The notes under the pieces are model-generated. The model worked only from the letters and a program-made list of their open reading frames with translations, did not search any database and was not told the origin of the DNA. Positions 20,278 to 29,345 of a stretch of DNA of 64,000 nucleotides are shown here, piece after piece. Location of the stretch: the NCBI RefSeq assembly GCF_900142255.1, contig NZ_FRAF01000007.1, positions 1 through 64,000 on the forward strand. The letters run 5' to 3'. Positions within the stretch are counted from its first letter, which is position 1, and the number at the start of each line of letters is the position of its first letter. This stretch comes from Alicyclobacillus tolerans. GTDB taxonomy: Bacteria > Bacillota > Bacilli > Alicyclobacillales > Alicyclobacillaceae. Both the position numbers and the translations under genes were made by a program.

Positions 20278-20317
20278 ATTATGATGAATTCCCACTTCAT
20301 AAATAGATCTTGCCAAC

Positions 20318-22552
20318 CTATTCACTCTTGCGAATGGGCGCAAAACGAGCCGCAAGTTTTCGCTCACCAATCGGTGCTGGAAAATGAACTGTCATTTCCA
20401 TATCCTCTCCACTGCCACTGGTGGAAAGAATCACACCTTGTCCCCATTTCCGATGCAAAACGCGATCGCCAACATGATATTCGACAGACAAATCCGCTCC
20501 GAAAGAGGAAGGTATCTGTTGTAGCAAGCCGCTTGAACGAGGACGCCACAACTCGCGTTTCTCTGAAGGCTGTCCAGGAGAAATTCGCTGCAAACAATGA
20601 ACCGGCATTTCTTTGAGAAACCGAGATGGTGTATAACTGTGCACATCACCAAAAATCATTCGTGTAGCGCATGTACTCAAATAAAGTCGTTTGCGGGCGC
20701 GGGTAACTCCCACGTAGCAAAGTCGACGTTCTTCTTCCAGTTCCTCTTCACTATTGAAAGAGCGGCTATGCGGAAAAATACCTTCTTCCATACCGATTAA
20801 AAAAACGATGGGAAATTCCAGTCCTTTGGCACTATGCAGTGTCATGAGCGTGACACCTTGCGCCGATTCAGGCGAAGGGCGACCATTATCCATGTCTGTA
20901 TCAGCCACCAGGGAGACATCAGTAAGAAATTGACTCAGCCTTTCTACAGGTTCCAATCCTGGCCAATTTTCATCAAACTCCTTCGTCAGCGAGAGAAATT
21001 CTTCGAGGTTTTCTATGCGACTCTCTGCTTCTAAAGAATGTTCTGTCTGCAGCATCTCCACGTATTTTGTCTGCTCAATGATCAGACGAGTGATTTCTGT
21101 AACCGACAATTTTTTCTGCTGTTCATGACATTCTTCCATCCACTCCGCAAAGGAGGTTAAACCCATTTTAGCTTTGCCGCTTAAACCAGCAGCCTCGAGA
21201 TGTTCACAGGCCGCCAACAAGGGCATTTGATGTGCATTTGCATATTCTGCTAATCTGCCTAGCGATGTGTCACCAATTCCGCGTTTTGGCACATTGACGA
21301 TGCGCAAAAATGAAGCGTCGTCCGCAGGATTGTCAATAAGTCTTAAATAAGCAATCAAATCACGAATTTCTTTTCGTTCGTAAAAACGCACACCGCCATA
21401 GATGCGGTAGGGTATACCTCGTTGCAAAAAGGTTTCCTCAATCACACGCGATTGAGCGTTTGTACGATACAGCACAGCAGCATCCGTGTATTGTCCTCCC
21501 GCTTCGACCCATTTCACCAACTCTTGAGAGATCCAGGCAGCTTCAACACGCTCATCACGGCATTCCAAAAGTTGAGCAGCCTCACCTTTTTCACCATCCG
21601 TCCACAGCGTCTTCTCTTGACGATCGCGATTATTTCGAATTACATGATTGGCAATATCCAGGATGGTTTGCGTTGAACGGTAATTTTGTTCTAAACGAAT
21701 CACCTTGGCTTCCGGGAAGTCTTTTTCAAACTGCAAAATATTACGAATATCCGCACCACGCCAACCATAAATAGATTGATCGGAATCCCCTACGGCGCAA
21801 AGATTTCGATGCTCATCTGCAAGTAGGCGGATCAAGATATATTGAGCATGATTGGTATCCTGATATTCATCCACATGAATGTAACGATATTTTTGACTGT
21901 ATGCCGACCGAACCTCGGGAACTGCGCGAAAAAGTTCAACTGTTTTCATAATGAGATCGTCAAAATCAAGCGCTTCGTTCAGTTTCAATCTGCGCTCATA
22001 TTCGATGTAGGTGTCTGCTACTATTCGGCTAAACAAATCACGTGCTCCATCTTTAGCCTTTTGGGGATTCACCAATGCATTTTTATGCTGACTAATGCCT
22101 CCCAGCACCGCACGCGGGTCAAATCTCTTGCTATCTATTTGGTAATCGCGCAGAATTTTACGTACAATGGCAATCTGATCCGAACTGTCAAGTACGGTAA
22201 ACCGCGTACTGTATCCCATCTGGTCAATATCGCGGCGTAAAATTTTTGCACAGAAAGAATGGAATGTGCTGGCCATGACATCTTGTCCAGCCAGTCCAAC
22301 CCATTGTTCAATACGCTCACGCATTTCGCGTGCAGCTTTATTGGTAAAAGTAATGGCAAGCACATTCCAAGGCGAAACTCGACAATGCCCCAGCAGATAA
22401 GCTATCCTGCGAGTGAGTACGCTTGTTTTTCCGCTGCCTGCACCAGCGAGAATCAAAAGTGGTCCCTCTGTAGCTTGTACAGCTTCTAATTGAGCGGGAT
22501 TCAGTCCGTCGAGAATACGCTCGCTGCCAATTCCCATTTTATGCATAAACAT
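20318..22552 (-). CDS. pcrA: ATP-dependent DNA helicase PcrA (UvrD/Rep family)
   Basis: 744 aa, the usual length. A 3'-5' superfamily 1 helicase for repair, rolling-circle replication and removal of RecA filaments. Motif Q LNPAQLEAV, Walker A LILAGAGSGKTSVL (~residues 33-46), motif Ia ITFTNKAAREMRER, motif II VDEYQDTNHAQ, motif III VGDSDQSIYGWRGAD, motif IV LEQNYRST, motif V VTLMTLHSAKGLEFP and motif VI VGVTRARKRLYL are complete. A C-terminal Tudor-like RNA polymerase-binding part (VGDRVLHRKWGQGVIL) closes it. ATG 22552 is preceded by AGGTG. pcrB is not upstream; ligA, usually next, is separated by the IS. Confidence 0.97.
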   Translation of the reverse strand: MFMHKMGIGSERILDGLNPAQLEAVQATEGPLLILAGAGSGKTSVLTRRIAYLLGHCRVSPWNVLAITFTNKAAREMRERIEQWVGLAGQDVMASTFHSFCAKILRRDIDQMGYSTRFTVLDSSDQIAIVRKILRDYQIDSKRFDPRAVLGGISQHKNALVNPQKAKDGARDLFSRIVADTYIEYERRLKLNEALDFDDLIMKTVELFRAVPEVRSAYSQKYRYIHVDEYQDTNHAQYILIRLLADEHRNLCAVGDSDQSIYGWRGADIRNILQFEKDFPEAKVIRLEQNYRSTQTILDIANHVIRNNRDRQEKTLWTDGEKGEAAQLLECRDERVEAAWISQELVKWVEAGGQYTDAAVLYRTNAQSRVIEETFLQRGIPYRIYGGVRFYERKEIRDLIAYLRLIDNPADDASFLRIVNVPKRGIGDTSLGRLAEYANAHQMPLLAACEHLEAAGLSGKAKMGLTSFAEWMEECHEQQKKLSVTEITRLIIEQTKYVEMLQTEHSLEAESRIENLEEFLSLTKEFDENWPGLEPVERLSQFLTDVSLVADTDMDNGRPSPESAQGVTLMTLHSAKGLEFPIVFLIGMEEGIFPHSRSFNSEEELEEERRLCYVGVTRARKRLYLSTCATRMIFGDVHSYTPSRFLKEMPVHCLQRISPGQPSEKRELWRPRSSGLLQQIPSSFGADLSVEYHVGDRVLHRKWGQGVILSTSGSGEDMEMTVHFPAPIGERKLAARFAPIRKSE

Positions 22553-22650
22553 CAAGCACCTAACTTCCCTTGGAGGATGATTTCTATTATATCAGTCCTC
22601 AACTCATGGATGCGAACAAATGACCGAACATATAAAGGCTTTTTAGAGAG

Positions 22651-22680
22651 TTGACGCTCCAAGAGGAAGCGTGCTATAGT
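22651..22680 (+). promoter_or_regulatory. SigA-type promoter of tRNA-Pro
   Basis: TTGACG (22651-22656), an 18-base spacer, and TATAGT (22675-22680), ending 30 bases before the tRNA. Close to the housekeeping consensus. Confidence 0.75.
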
Positions 22681-22710
22681 AGCTTTTGTTCAAATAGAGG
22701 TCTTTATTTT

Positions 22711-22786
22711 CGGAATGTAGCTCAGGTGGTAGAGCGCACGGTTCGGGACCGTGAGGCCGCAGGTTCGAGTCCTGTCATTCCGACCA
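22711..22786 (+). tRNA. tRNA-Pro, anticodon CGG
   Basis: A complete 76-base cloverleaf: acceptor CGGAATG paired with CATTCCG, D-arm GCTCAGGTGGTAGAGC, anticodon stem CACGG/CCGTG around loop TTCGGGA (anticodon CGG), T-arm GCAGG-TTCGAGT-CCTGT, and an encoded ACCA end. It decodes CCG. It has its own promoter and a terminator downstream. Confidence 0.97.
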
Positions 22787-22830
22787 GGTTGCCTAGAATG
22801 TGATAATCCGTTTTTTAAACATAAAAAATA

Positions 22831-22878
22831 AAGTCGCAGATTCCTTGTTTAAATTGAGAGAATCAGGCGACTTTTTTT
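22831..22878. terminator. Bidirectional terminator after tRNA-Pro
   Basis: AAGTCGC (22831-22837) pairs with GCGACTT (22867-22873), with further pairing GATTC/GAATC inside, followed by T's on the plus strand and A's before the stem, which give T's on the minus strand. It can end both the tRNA transcript and the small membrane-protein gene. Confidence 0.8.
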
Positions 22879-22891
22879 AATCTACAATCCA

Positions 22892-23137
22892 TTACTTTTC
22901 ATCTTTCGTATTGACGATTAAAGCAGCAAGCGCAATATAAGTAATGAAAAGTCTGGCGCTTGTAGCCGTAAAATCAATTTTCTTTTGTCTAGCAATACCA
23001 AGGACGTAGATAAGCGTAGATTGCAAAATAAGAAATAGAAAAGCGATATTGTTGTACCCTTCCGGCAAGAGAGCTTCCAGAAGCAAAAATGATATCATGG
23101 CCCAGACTATAGTTCTGGTCAAGAAGTCATCGTTCAT
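22892..23137 (-). CDS. Small membrane protein (81 aa)
   Basis: Three predicted hydrophobic helices with short loops and a basic patch (ARQKKIDF) near the middle. Start ATG 23137 stands just after TAGGAG; the longer frame to 23161 has no ribosome binding site. The protein resembles small Bacillus membrane proteins of the YqhR/DUF-type only in general layout; I cannot name a family. It lies alone between the tRNA-Pro terminator and rmuC. Confidence 0.65.
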   Translation of the reverse strand: MNDDFLTRTIVWAMISFLLLEALLPEGYNNIAFLFLILQSTLIYVLGIARQKKIDFTATSARLFITYIALAALIVNTKDEK

Positions 23138-23287
23138 ACTCCTACCCCCTAGTCCAGCCACCTATCGTCTGTTGTCATTTTACGCCATCCTCAAACAAAG
23201 AGGCACTGACAATTGCCACTCCCCAATTCGAAGTCGAATGAAAAGAAAACTTCTTTGTCTTTTATCTAAGTACGTCTGAGGTCTAGA

Positions 23288-24631
23288 TTATTGATCAAGT
23301 TCTTCCCATTCTTCTTCGGTTCCCAATTCAGGCAACAATAAAGACGCTTGGCTATTCGGCAATGCTTCCACTTGTCTTAATTTACGTTCAATGCCGCGCG
23401 AACTTCGAGAAGCTCGTTCTATCACATTACTTGCTTCTTGTAATTTTTTCTGAGTTTTTTGGAGCAAGTCCCCAAATGTACCAAACTGTGTCTTAATGGC
23501 CCCCAGTAACTCCCACACTTCGCTCGATCTCTTTTGAATAGCCAGTGTACGAAATCCCATTTGCAAACTGTTTAACAAAGCAGTGATGGTGGTGGGCCCT
23601 GAGACAATCACCCGAAATTCTTGTTGCAATTTTTCCAGCATGCCTGGTTGACGCAATACTTCAGCAAACAAGCCTTCAATGGGCAGATACAGAATAGCAA
23701 AATCTGTCGTATGAGGTGGGTCAAGATATTTGTCGGATATCGATTTTGCCTCTTGACGAATTCTTGACAGCAGAGACTTGGCAGTTTCCTGCATGAATTC
23801 CAAGTCCCCTCTGTCTTCCGCATCTAACATCCTTTGATAGTCTTCCAATGGAAATTTACAATCAATTGGCAACCATACGGCTTCATCTTGACGATCACGA
23901 CCTGGCAATTTTATGGCAAACTCAACGCGATCGGCAGAACCTTTGCGCACTGAGACATTTTTCTCATACTGTTCGGGTGATAATATTTGCTCAAGAAGCA
24001 TTTCTAATTGAATTTCTCCAAATGTACCTCTGGTTTTGACGTTGCCAAGCACTCGCTTTAAATCTCCTACATTACTGGCTAATGTCTGCATCTCGCCCAA
24101 ACCTTTATGGACAGCTTCTAAACGTTCGCTGACCAGCTTAAAGGATTCTGTCAAACGTTGTTCAAGCGTAGCATTGAGCTTTTCATCTACTGTTTGGCGC
24201 ATTTTTTCCAATTGAAGTGCATTATCTTCCTGTATTTTATGAAGTTGTTTTTCCACAATATCTCTGACACGTTCCAATTTTTGCTCATTCATCGTCGTCA
24301 ACTGTGAAAGTTGATTAGAAAAGGCGTCAAACAAATTTTTTTGCTGTTGACCAAAAGTCTGGAACTGTTGCTGAAGCTGCTCACCGCTTTGACGCTGCAA
24401 ACGTTCCAATTGTTGACCTAATTCCGCACGCATCTCTCGAAACTCCTGATGTTGTCCATTAAGGATTTTTTCTCTTTCAACAGAAAAACTCTCTTTCATA
24501 GCGTCCAAGTCATGATTGAGACGGGTCAATGACTCCAACCATTCCGGATTTCGTTCTCTGTTTTGCTTTCTAAACAACCAAATCATCAGGATAATTTGTA
24601 AAATGAGGACAATCGGCAATAGATAGGACAT
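23288..24631 (-). CDS. rmuC: RmuC-family DNA recombination protein
   Basis: 447 aa. An N-terminal membrane helix (LLPIVLILQIILMIWLF) is followed by about 170 residues of coiled coil rich in Gln, Glu and Leu. Then comes the RmuC nuclease-like domain (~185-390) with the family motifs TRGTFGEIQLEMLLEQIL, FAIKLPGR, WLPIDCKFPLEDYQRM and FAILYLPIEGLFAEVLR. E. coli RmuC limits inversions at short inverted repeats; the activity is not settled. GGAGG precedes the ATG. It is monocistronic here. Confidence 0.95.
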   Translation of the reverse strand: MSYLLPIVLILQIILMIWLFRKQNRERNPEWLESLTRLNHDLDAMKESFSVEREKILNGQHQEFREMRAELGQQLERLQRQSGEQLQQQFQTFGQQQKNLFDAFSNQLSQLTTMNEQKLERVRDIVEKQLHKIQEDNALQLEKMRQTVDEKLNATLEQRLTESFKLVSERLEAVHKGLGEMQTLASNVGDLKRVLGNVKTRGTFGEIQLEMLLEQILSPEQYEKNVSVRKGSADRVEFAIKLPGRDRQDEAVWLPIDCKFPLEDYQRMLDAEDRGDLEFMQETAKSLLSRIRQEAKSISDKYLDPPHTTDFAILYLPIEGLFAEVLRQPGMLEKLQQEFRVIVSGPTTITALLNSLQMGFRTLAIQKRSSEVWELLGAIKTQFGTFGDLLQKTQKKLQEASNVIERASRSSRGIERKLRQVEALPNSQASLLLPELGTEEEWEELDQ

Positions 24632-24863
24632 TGAAAAACCTCCTCAGGGTAATCCATCTTTTCAAACCAAAAGATTGCATCATCTCCCTGTTCAATTTAA
24701 ATAAATTTTCGCTTATTCCTCTCGACTGCACAACCACATCATCTATGCTCTTCTGATGGTCTAGACAGAGTTTCACACATTGCTACGATTTGTGGTATAG
24801 GCGTAGCTTTTTTCCCCACCGTGCTAATGTTACAATGCAGTTTGATAGAAAGGGGTGTCAATC

Positions 24864-25319
24864 ATGGGGCTATTTTTAGCCTATTTCAACGAAGCCTGCA
24901 TTCTGATTAGTGCTGCGTTGTTTGGTATTGGGTGGTATCAAATCCGTCAGGGAAGACAGTTGCTCCACAAGCGATTGATGCTTACCGGCTCTACGTTTGC
25001 TGCGCTTTTTTTCATCACCTATGTACTAAAAACCATTTTTATTGGCGATACAGCTTTTGGCGGTCCAAAGTCGATGGCCAATTTTTATTACGCTTTTCTC
25101 CAAACGCACTCGATTTTGGCAACTGTTGCAGCTATTTTCGGCATTGTAACGCTCGTCTTCGCGTTTCGGATGAACTTTGCCAAACACCGAAAAGTCGGAC
25201 CATGGACTGTGGTTATTTGGTTTATCACAGCAGCCACTGGTTTGACCGTATTTATTTTACTATACATTGCTTATCCTATAGGCCCTACCACCAATCTATT
25301 TAAGGCGTGGATGGGATGA
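24864..25319 (+). CDS. DUF420 membrane protein
   Basis: 151 aa with four to five membrane helices. The DUF420 pattern is visible: NEACILISAALFGIGWYQIRQGRQLLHKRLMLTG-type start, FGGP in the second loop, YYAFLQTHSILATVA, KHRKVGPWTVVIWF, and the ILLYIAYP end. Family members such as YozB/CtaM are linked to assembly of haem-copper oxidases in Bacilli; no oxidase genes are visible nearby, so that role is inference here. ATG 24864 is taken as start behind AAAGGGG. The stop overlaps the SDR start as ATGA. Confidence 0.88.
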   Translation: MGLFLAYFNEACILISAALFGIGWYQIRQGRQLLHKRLMLTGSTFAALFFITYVLKTIFIGDTAFGGPKSMANFYYAFLQTHSILATVAAIFGIVTLVFAFRMNFAKHRKVGPWTVVIWFITAATGLTVFILLYIAYPIGPTTNLFKAWMG

Positions 25320-26098
25320 ACACAGAATCTCAGAAATACGTCCTGGTGACTGGAGCAGCACGCGGAATCGGGCGGGCTGTCAGTGAAGCTTTTGGACAAA
25401 GCGGCTGGCATGTTTTTTTACTAGACCATCACGAACAGGCTTTAACTGAACAAATGAGACGCATGCAAGATTTAGGCTACGCCAGCTCCTCTTTATTAGC
25501 AGATTTGCGCAATGAGCAGCACATTGTCTCTGCTATGAAGCAGGCAGCGAAAATTGCCCCGAAATTAGACGCGTTGATTAATAACGCTGGCATTATGTCA
25601 CCCAGACTGCCTTTAGCTGATATGCCCGTAGAACATTTTGACGATGTGATTGCTGTCAATTTACGAGCGCCTTTTTTATGCGTCAAGTATGCCTTGCCAT
25701 TGCTTGAGAAAGCCAAAGCTCCTGCTGTAGTTAACATGGCCTCTACTCGCGCTTTAATGTCTGAGGCCAATACGTTTCCGTATTCCGCTTCAAAAGGTGG
25801 GATACTTGCTCTGACACACGCAATGGCCGTATCACTCGGTCCGAAAATTCGCGTCAACGCTGTCTCTCCAGGATGGATTGAGGTGAGCGATTGGCAGGAT
25901 AGTGAAAACAGACAAGTCCCCATACATTCTGAGGCAGATTGTGCTCAACATCCAGTTGGACGCGTAGGAAGACCGCAAGACATTGCAAAAGCCTGTCAGT
26001 TTCTTTGTTCCAATGAATCTGGTTTCATCACAGGAACAAATCTTGTTATAGATGGCGGAATGACTGTCAAAATGATCTATGTGGAAAATGAGGAGTAA
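25316..26098 (+). CDS. Short-chain dehydrogenase/reductase
   Basis: 260 aa NAD(P)-dependent oxidoreductase of the classical SDR type. The cofactor loop TGAARGIGRAV, the stabilising NNAG (LINNAGIMS), catalytic Ser in NMASTRALM, and YSASK with the Tyr-Lys pair are present, as are VSPGW and the C-terminal GFITGTNLVIDGGM. The Asp at the end of strand 2 (LLDHH) favours NAD. Start ATG 25316 overlaps the stop of the DUF420 gene (ATGA), so the genes are coupled. The substrate is unknown; the next gene is a sugar-nucleotide epimerase-like enzyme. Confidence 0.92.
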   Translation: MNTESQKYVLVTGAARGIGRAVSEAFGQSGWHVFLLDHHEQALTEQMRRMQDLGYASSSLLADLRNEQHIVSAMKQAAKIAPKLDALINNAGIMSPRLPLADMPVEHFDDVIAVNLRAPFLCVKYALPLLEKAKAPAVVNMASTRALMSEANTFPYSASKGGILALTHAMAVSLGPKIRVNAVSPGWIEVSDWQDSENRQVPIHSEADCAQHPVGRVGRPQDIAKACQFLCSNESGFITGTNLVIDGGMTVKMIYVENEE

Positions 26099-26122
26099 CG
26101 AATAAGGAGCTGATCTGTTCCC

Positions 26123-27061
26123 TTGAAAATTCTAGTCACTGGCGGCGCTGGTTTTATTGGTTCTAATGTGGTGGACACCTATATAGCAGCCGGACATAAA
26201 GTAGTCATTCTGGATAACCTGAGTACAGGATCACTCAGCAATATCCCAGATGGTGTGACATTTTATCCTGTCAGCATAGAATCAAAAGATATGGATACCA
26301 TCATAAAGATCGAAAAACCAGATATTGTGAATCATCATGCGGCCCAGAAATCTGTTCCCGCTTCTGTTGAAAATCCTCTCTATGATTTACACCAGAATGC
26401 GGAAGGTTTTTTGAATTTATTGGAATCCAGTGTTCGACACGGTGTACGTAAAGTCATTTTTGCATCATCTGGTGGCGCGCTGGCTGGCGATGCTCCCATC
26501 ATTCCTACGGATGAGACTTATGTACCACGCATGATTTCACCGTATGCCATACACAAATATCTAGGTGAGCAATATCTGCATTTTTATGCCGTGACTTATG
26601 GATTAAAATACACCGTACTGCGGTATGCAAATGTCTACGGCCCACGCCAAGTTCCAGACGGAGAATCAGGAGTTATTCCTATTTTTATAACCCGCCTGCT
26701 GGCTGATCAGCCTTGTACACTTTATGCTTATGCGGATCAGCCCGATGGCACTACGCGAGATTACGTATATGTATCCGATGTCTGCCGGGCAAACTTACAA
26801 GCCTTAACTCACGGCGACAATGAAGCTTTTAATATCGGATCGGGTACAGAAATCAGCACATCTGCGGTCTATCAACTGATTGCTGACCTGCTTGAAAAGA
26901 GAAGTATACCTCTAAATCGAGCAGGAGAACGAAAAGGTGATGTCAAGAGAAGTGTATTGGATATTAGGAAAGCTGCTGAAAAACTGGATTGGAGACCTAA
27001 CATTTCTTTGCAAGAAGGTTTGAAACGTACTCTAGAATGGCAACAACAGTTTCTATCATAA
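26123..27061 (+). CDS. NAD-dependent epimerase/dehydratase (UDP-glucose 4-epimerase-like)
   Basis: 312 aa extended SDR. TGGAGFIGSNVVD binds NAD, LDNLSTG follows strand 2, SSGGALAG supplies the Ser/Thr site and SPYAIHKYLGE has the catalytic Tyr-x3-Lys. YANVYGPRQ, TRDYVYVSDV and FNIGSG are family motifs of GalE-like and GDP/UDP-sugar enzymes. The start is TTG 26123 behind AAGGAG with a long spacer. It follows the SDR by 24 bases. Probable role: interconversion of nucleotide sugars for the cell envelope. The exact sugar cannot be told. Confidence 0.9.
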   Translation: MKILVTGGAGFIGSNVVDTYIAAGHKVVILDNLSTGSLSNIPDGVTFYPVSIESKDMDTIIKIEKPDIVNHHAAQKSVPASVENPLYDLHQNAEGFLNLLESSVRHGVRKVIFASSGGALAGDAPIIPTDETYVPRMISPYAIHKYLGEQYLHFYAVTYGLKYTVLRYANVYGPRQVPDGESGVIPIFITRLLADQPCTLYAYADQPDGTTRDYVYVSDVCRANLQALTHGDNEAFNIGSGTEISTSAVYQLIADLLEKRSIPLNRAGERKGDVKRSVLDIRKAAEKLDWRPNISLQEGLKRTLEWQQQFLS

Positions 27062-27106
27062 ACGGCCTTTTGCACGAATAAAACTATCATCACCCATAGT
27101 GACCCT

Positions 27107-27152
27107 AAAAAAGCCTCTCCTTCAATTAAAATTGAAGAGTGAGGCCTTTTTA
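27107..27152. terminator. Bidirectional terminator between the epimerase gene and the convergent operon
   Basis: AAAAAGCCTC...TTCAATT pairs with AATTGAA...GAGGCCTTTTT, a long stem with A's on one side and T's on the other, at the meeting point of two convergent units. Confidence 0.85.
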
Positions 27153-27189
27153 ACTGCGAACCCACTTATTTCTTGAGGTCTTATCGAAT

Positions 27190-27759
27190 TTAGAAATCAT
27201 CCTGGCCAAGCATTTCTGATTCTAATAGAAATTGTTGAAACGCGTACTGCAGCGGATCGACCAGAGAGTTTTCCATAGTGATAACAAAATCCGTTTGAGG
27301 AAATGGCCATTTTTGCGTATGGTCTGCGGAAACAGCCGGGCAATTTCGGACTGCAAAAGTATCCTCTCGAACAAATGGACAGCCCAATTCATTGACAGCA
27401 CAATTATGCAGGTAAATTTTCTTTAGTTCCCAATCTGGATTGTTCAAACGTTCTAATAAGTCTTGCTCGTAATCTGCATGAATCGGTAGCCATTCAGAAG
27501 CTTTGGATACTGAATGCTGGAACTCTAAAGACGACTGCATATACCAAACAGCCATTCCCGTTTCCCAATGAATTTGACCAACCCATTCTTCTATTTCCGT
27601 ATGATGCGTTTCATCCATACCATGATGGTCAAATGGCGGATCAATAGGATCTTCCAAAATATCTTTAGGATAAATTGGGGCAAAAGATTGGCTGTCTAGA
27701 AAAGTAGCCATCTTCTCCATCTCTATGGTTCTTTGGCTAACAACAAGGATCTTGCGCAT
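27190..27759 (-). CDS. Hypothetical protein, possibly polysaccharide-operon linked
   Basis: 189 aa, acidic, no membrane helix. It starts KILVVSQRTIEMEKMATFLD-like and carries three Cys (HNCAVNELGCPF, VRNCPAV) and several Trp. The N-terminal strand-turn-helix resembles a Rossmann-like or receiver-like start, but no active-site motif is recognisable. It lies 55 bases after the GtrA gene on the same strand and may be the last gene of the phosphodiester glycosidase - propeller - GtrA operon. Start ATG 27759 is chosen over 27780 since GAGGGGA lies before it at an acceptable distance. Confidence 0.55.
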   Translation of the reverse strand: MRKILVVSQRTIEMEKMATFLDSQSFAPIYPKDILEDPIDPPFDHHGMDETHHTEIEEWVGQIHWETGMAVWYMQSSLEFQHSVSKASEWLPIHADYEQDLLERLNNPDWELKKIYLHNCAVNELGCPFVREDTFAVRNCPAVSADHTQKWPFPQTDFVITMENSLVDPLQYAFQQFLLESEMLGQDDF

Positions 27760-27814
27760 AGACTGTTTGATTCCCCTCATGACCCAGTTTAGCCAGCAAT
27801 ACCGGCTTCAACGC

Positions 27815-28285
27815 TTACGAACCTGTACAACGTTTGGGTTGACGAAAAACCATATAACGCATAAACAAATACGAAATAAAGGAAGAAAGCATCATTGCCA
27901 GAATTTTCGCTGCATTCCCAGAAGCAAAAAGAGGTATAGATTTATTGAAAACCAAATATCGAGAAATCCAAAAAACAATTAAATCGTTGATAAGCAGGTT
28001 AATACCAGCCTGGATAAGAAATAACATTTTCTCTTTTTTCGATCCGGTGGCCTCCGCCTGGAATGTCCATCTTTTATTCCAATAATAGCTGTTTGCAATA
28101 GCTGCCAGTACGGCCATAGTATTATAAAGTGCCAATGCCCAGACAGCCCTTGTAGGCACAATGAAGAAAAACAAATTAAATACGAGCAAATCGACTGCAG
28201 CGTTCATCGCACCTACCAAGAGAAAAAGCATATATCTTTTGATGGTTTTGGTAAATCCCTGACGAACGACAGCGCGCTGCGACAT
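27815..28285 (-). CDS. GtrA-family membrane protein
   Basis: 156 aa with four membrane helices. GtrA-type proteins are thought to help move lipid-linked sugars across the membrane. Family features: RYMLFLLVGAMNAAVDLLVFN at the first helix, the conserved N-x-(Y/F)-x-W-N-K-R-W-T-F (NSYYWNKRWTFQ), and a last helix ending YLFMRYMVFR. ATG 28285 is behind AAGGGGTG. Upstream are a secreted propeller protein and a phosphodiester glycosidase domain protein, which fits a cell-envelope polysaccharide role. Confidence 0.92.
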   Translation of the reverse strand: MSQRAVVRQGFTKTIKRYMLFLLVGAMNAAVDLLVFNLFFFIVPTRAVWALALYNTMAVLAAIANSYYWNKRWTFQAEATGSKKEKMLFLIQAGINLLINDLIVFWISRYLVFNKSIPLFASGNAAKILAMMLSSFISYLFMRYMVFRQPKRCTGS

Positions 28286-28377
28286 ACACAGCACCCCTTC
28301 TCTAGATCGCCCTTCAGCCACTAACCGGCTTTTCAAATCTTTTTGTATACAACTATCCAATCCTGCAAACCTTCTAT

Positions 28378-29334
28378 TTAACCTCCAGCCGACGCTGCAT
28401 CCGTAGATGTATTGGAACTTGGTTGCAGAATATTGGACGGCAATCGATGATGAATCGTAATTTGTCCATTTGAATTCACAGAAATTTTTTCAGCTAACTC
28501 TGGTTGAGCCAGCGTTGATACCAGTACACCCTGTCCATTGACCAACTTATAGACAGCCGTGACAAGTCCTTGATTATTGATGACGCCATAATACAAAGTA
28601 TTATTCACGACATCAATGAGAGCGCCACCTTGCTGAATAGTCTGGATAGTTCCATTATTGTCCGACATGACATTGAAAGTGCCATTTGAATAATCTTCAT
28701 AATACAAAATATCTCCCGTCAATGTCACTGCCACATTTTTGACAAATACCCCGCCTAAATGCACACGATTAATATTCCCATTTGTATCATAGTGATATAA
28801 CACACTGGAAGAATCTGTAGCAATAAGAATGTACGTATCGTTGGTCAGATAACTGTATGAAATTTTTCGAATGCTAGCCGTTGGTGAAACATAAAATGTG
28901 TGAATCAGCCGATTCGGTGAATTAGGTTCCAAAATATCCAAGGTATTGAGTGTGATTACTCCTGGTGACTGTTGGAGACCGACAAACAGCGTATCATTGC
29001 GAATCCAGAGCAGATACGTGACCAAATTGCCTTCATTGTATTGCATCAGTTGCTTATCTGTCGTCAAGTCCATCACATGCACAATATTTGAGGTATCCGC
29101 ATAAGCAACGTATTGACCATCCGGAGAAACATCAACTACCGGATATTTTGCCTTTAGTTTTTCTACTTCTGCACGTATTTGTTGATTTGAAGCTAAAAGA
29201 TTAGAATCCCCGCTCTGGTTTGTTAACGAGTTTGCTTGTCCTAATATGGAATTATAATGATGAAACGCAGCCACCTGAACAACACTCACCAAGACTACAA
29301 ACGCAGCAATTTTCGTCCAAGTTTTTTTTAACAA
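28378..29334 (-). CDS. Membrane-anchored beta-propeller-like protein
   Basis: About 318 aa. One N-terminal helix (IAAFVVLVSVVQVAAF) anchors it outside the cell. After a short helical linker, a run of repeated beta-rich units follows: VVDVSPDGQYVAYADTSNIV, WIRNDTLFVGLQ, YLTNDTYILIATDSS, LTGDILYYEDYS. The SPDGQYVAY motif is typical of WD40/TolB-like propellers. The start is uncertain: TTG 29349 overlaps the upstream stop, while TTG 29334 has GAGGGTG six bases before it. Function unknown; probably binds a partner or polysaccharide on the outer surface. Confidence 0.75.
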   Translation of the reverse strand: MLKKTWTKIAAFVVLVSVVQVAAFHHYNSILGQANSLTNQSGDSNLLASNQQIRAEVEKLKAKYPVVDVSPDGQYVAYADTSNIVHVMDLTTDKQLMQYNEGNLVTYLLWIRNDTLFVGLQQSPGVITLNTLDILEPNSPNRLIHTFYVSPTASIRKISYSYLTNDTYILIATDSSSVLYHYDTNGNINRVHLGGVFVKNVAVTLTGDILYYEDYSNGTFNVMSDNNGTIQTIQQGGALIDVVNNTLYYGVINNQGLVTAVYKLVNGQGVLVSTLAQPELAEKISVNSNGQITIHHRLPSNILQPSSNTSTDAASAGG

Positions 29335-29345
29335 TATGCGCACCC

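Larger units (their letters stand above)
18924..20290 (-). mobile_element. IS200/IS605-group element with TnpB only (IS1341 type)
   Basis: The element holds one gene, tnpB, and no tnpA, so it depends on a transposase elsewhere or is stranded. The right end (minus strand) has the hairpin CCACCT-CTT-AGGTGG (18936-18950) followed by GTAGTTGAC at 18932-18924, a common right-end form. The left end carries a long hairpin at 20232-20277 with outer arms GTGGCAA/TTGCCAC and inner arms CTCCCACT/AGTGGGGGAG. There are no terminal inverted repeats or target duplications, as expected. The left limit is uncertain by some 30 bases. It lies between pcrA and ligA. Confidence 0.8.

Noticed and set aside
22711-22786. 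tRNA-Pro as the attachment site of an island
   Set aside because: No integrase nearby and no second copy of the tRNA end was seen in the window. The genes on both sides are ordinary.
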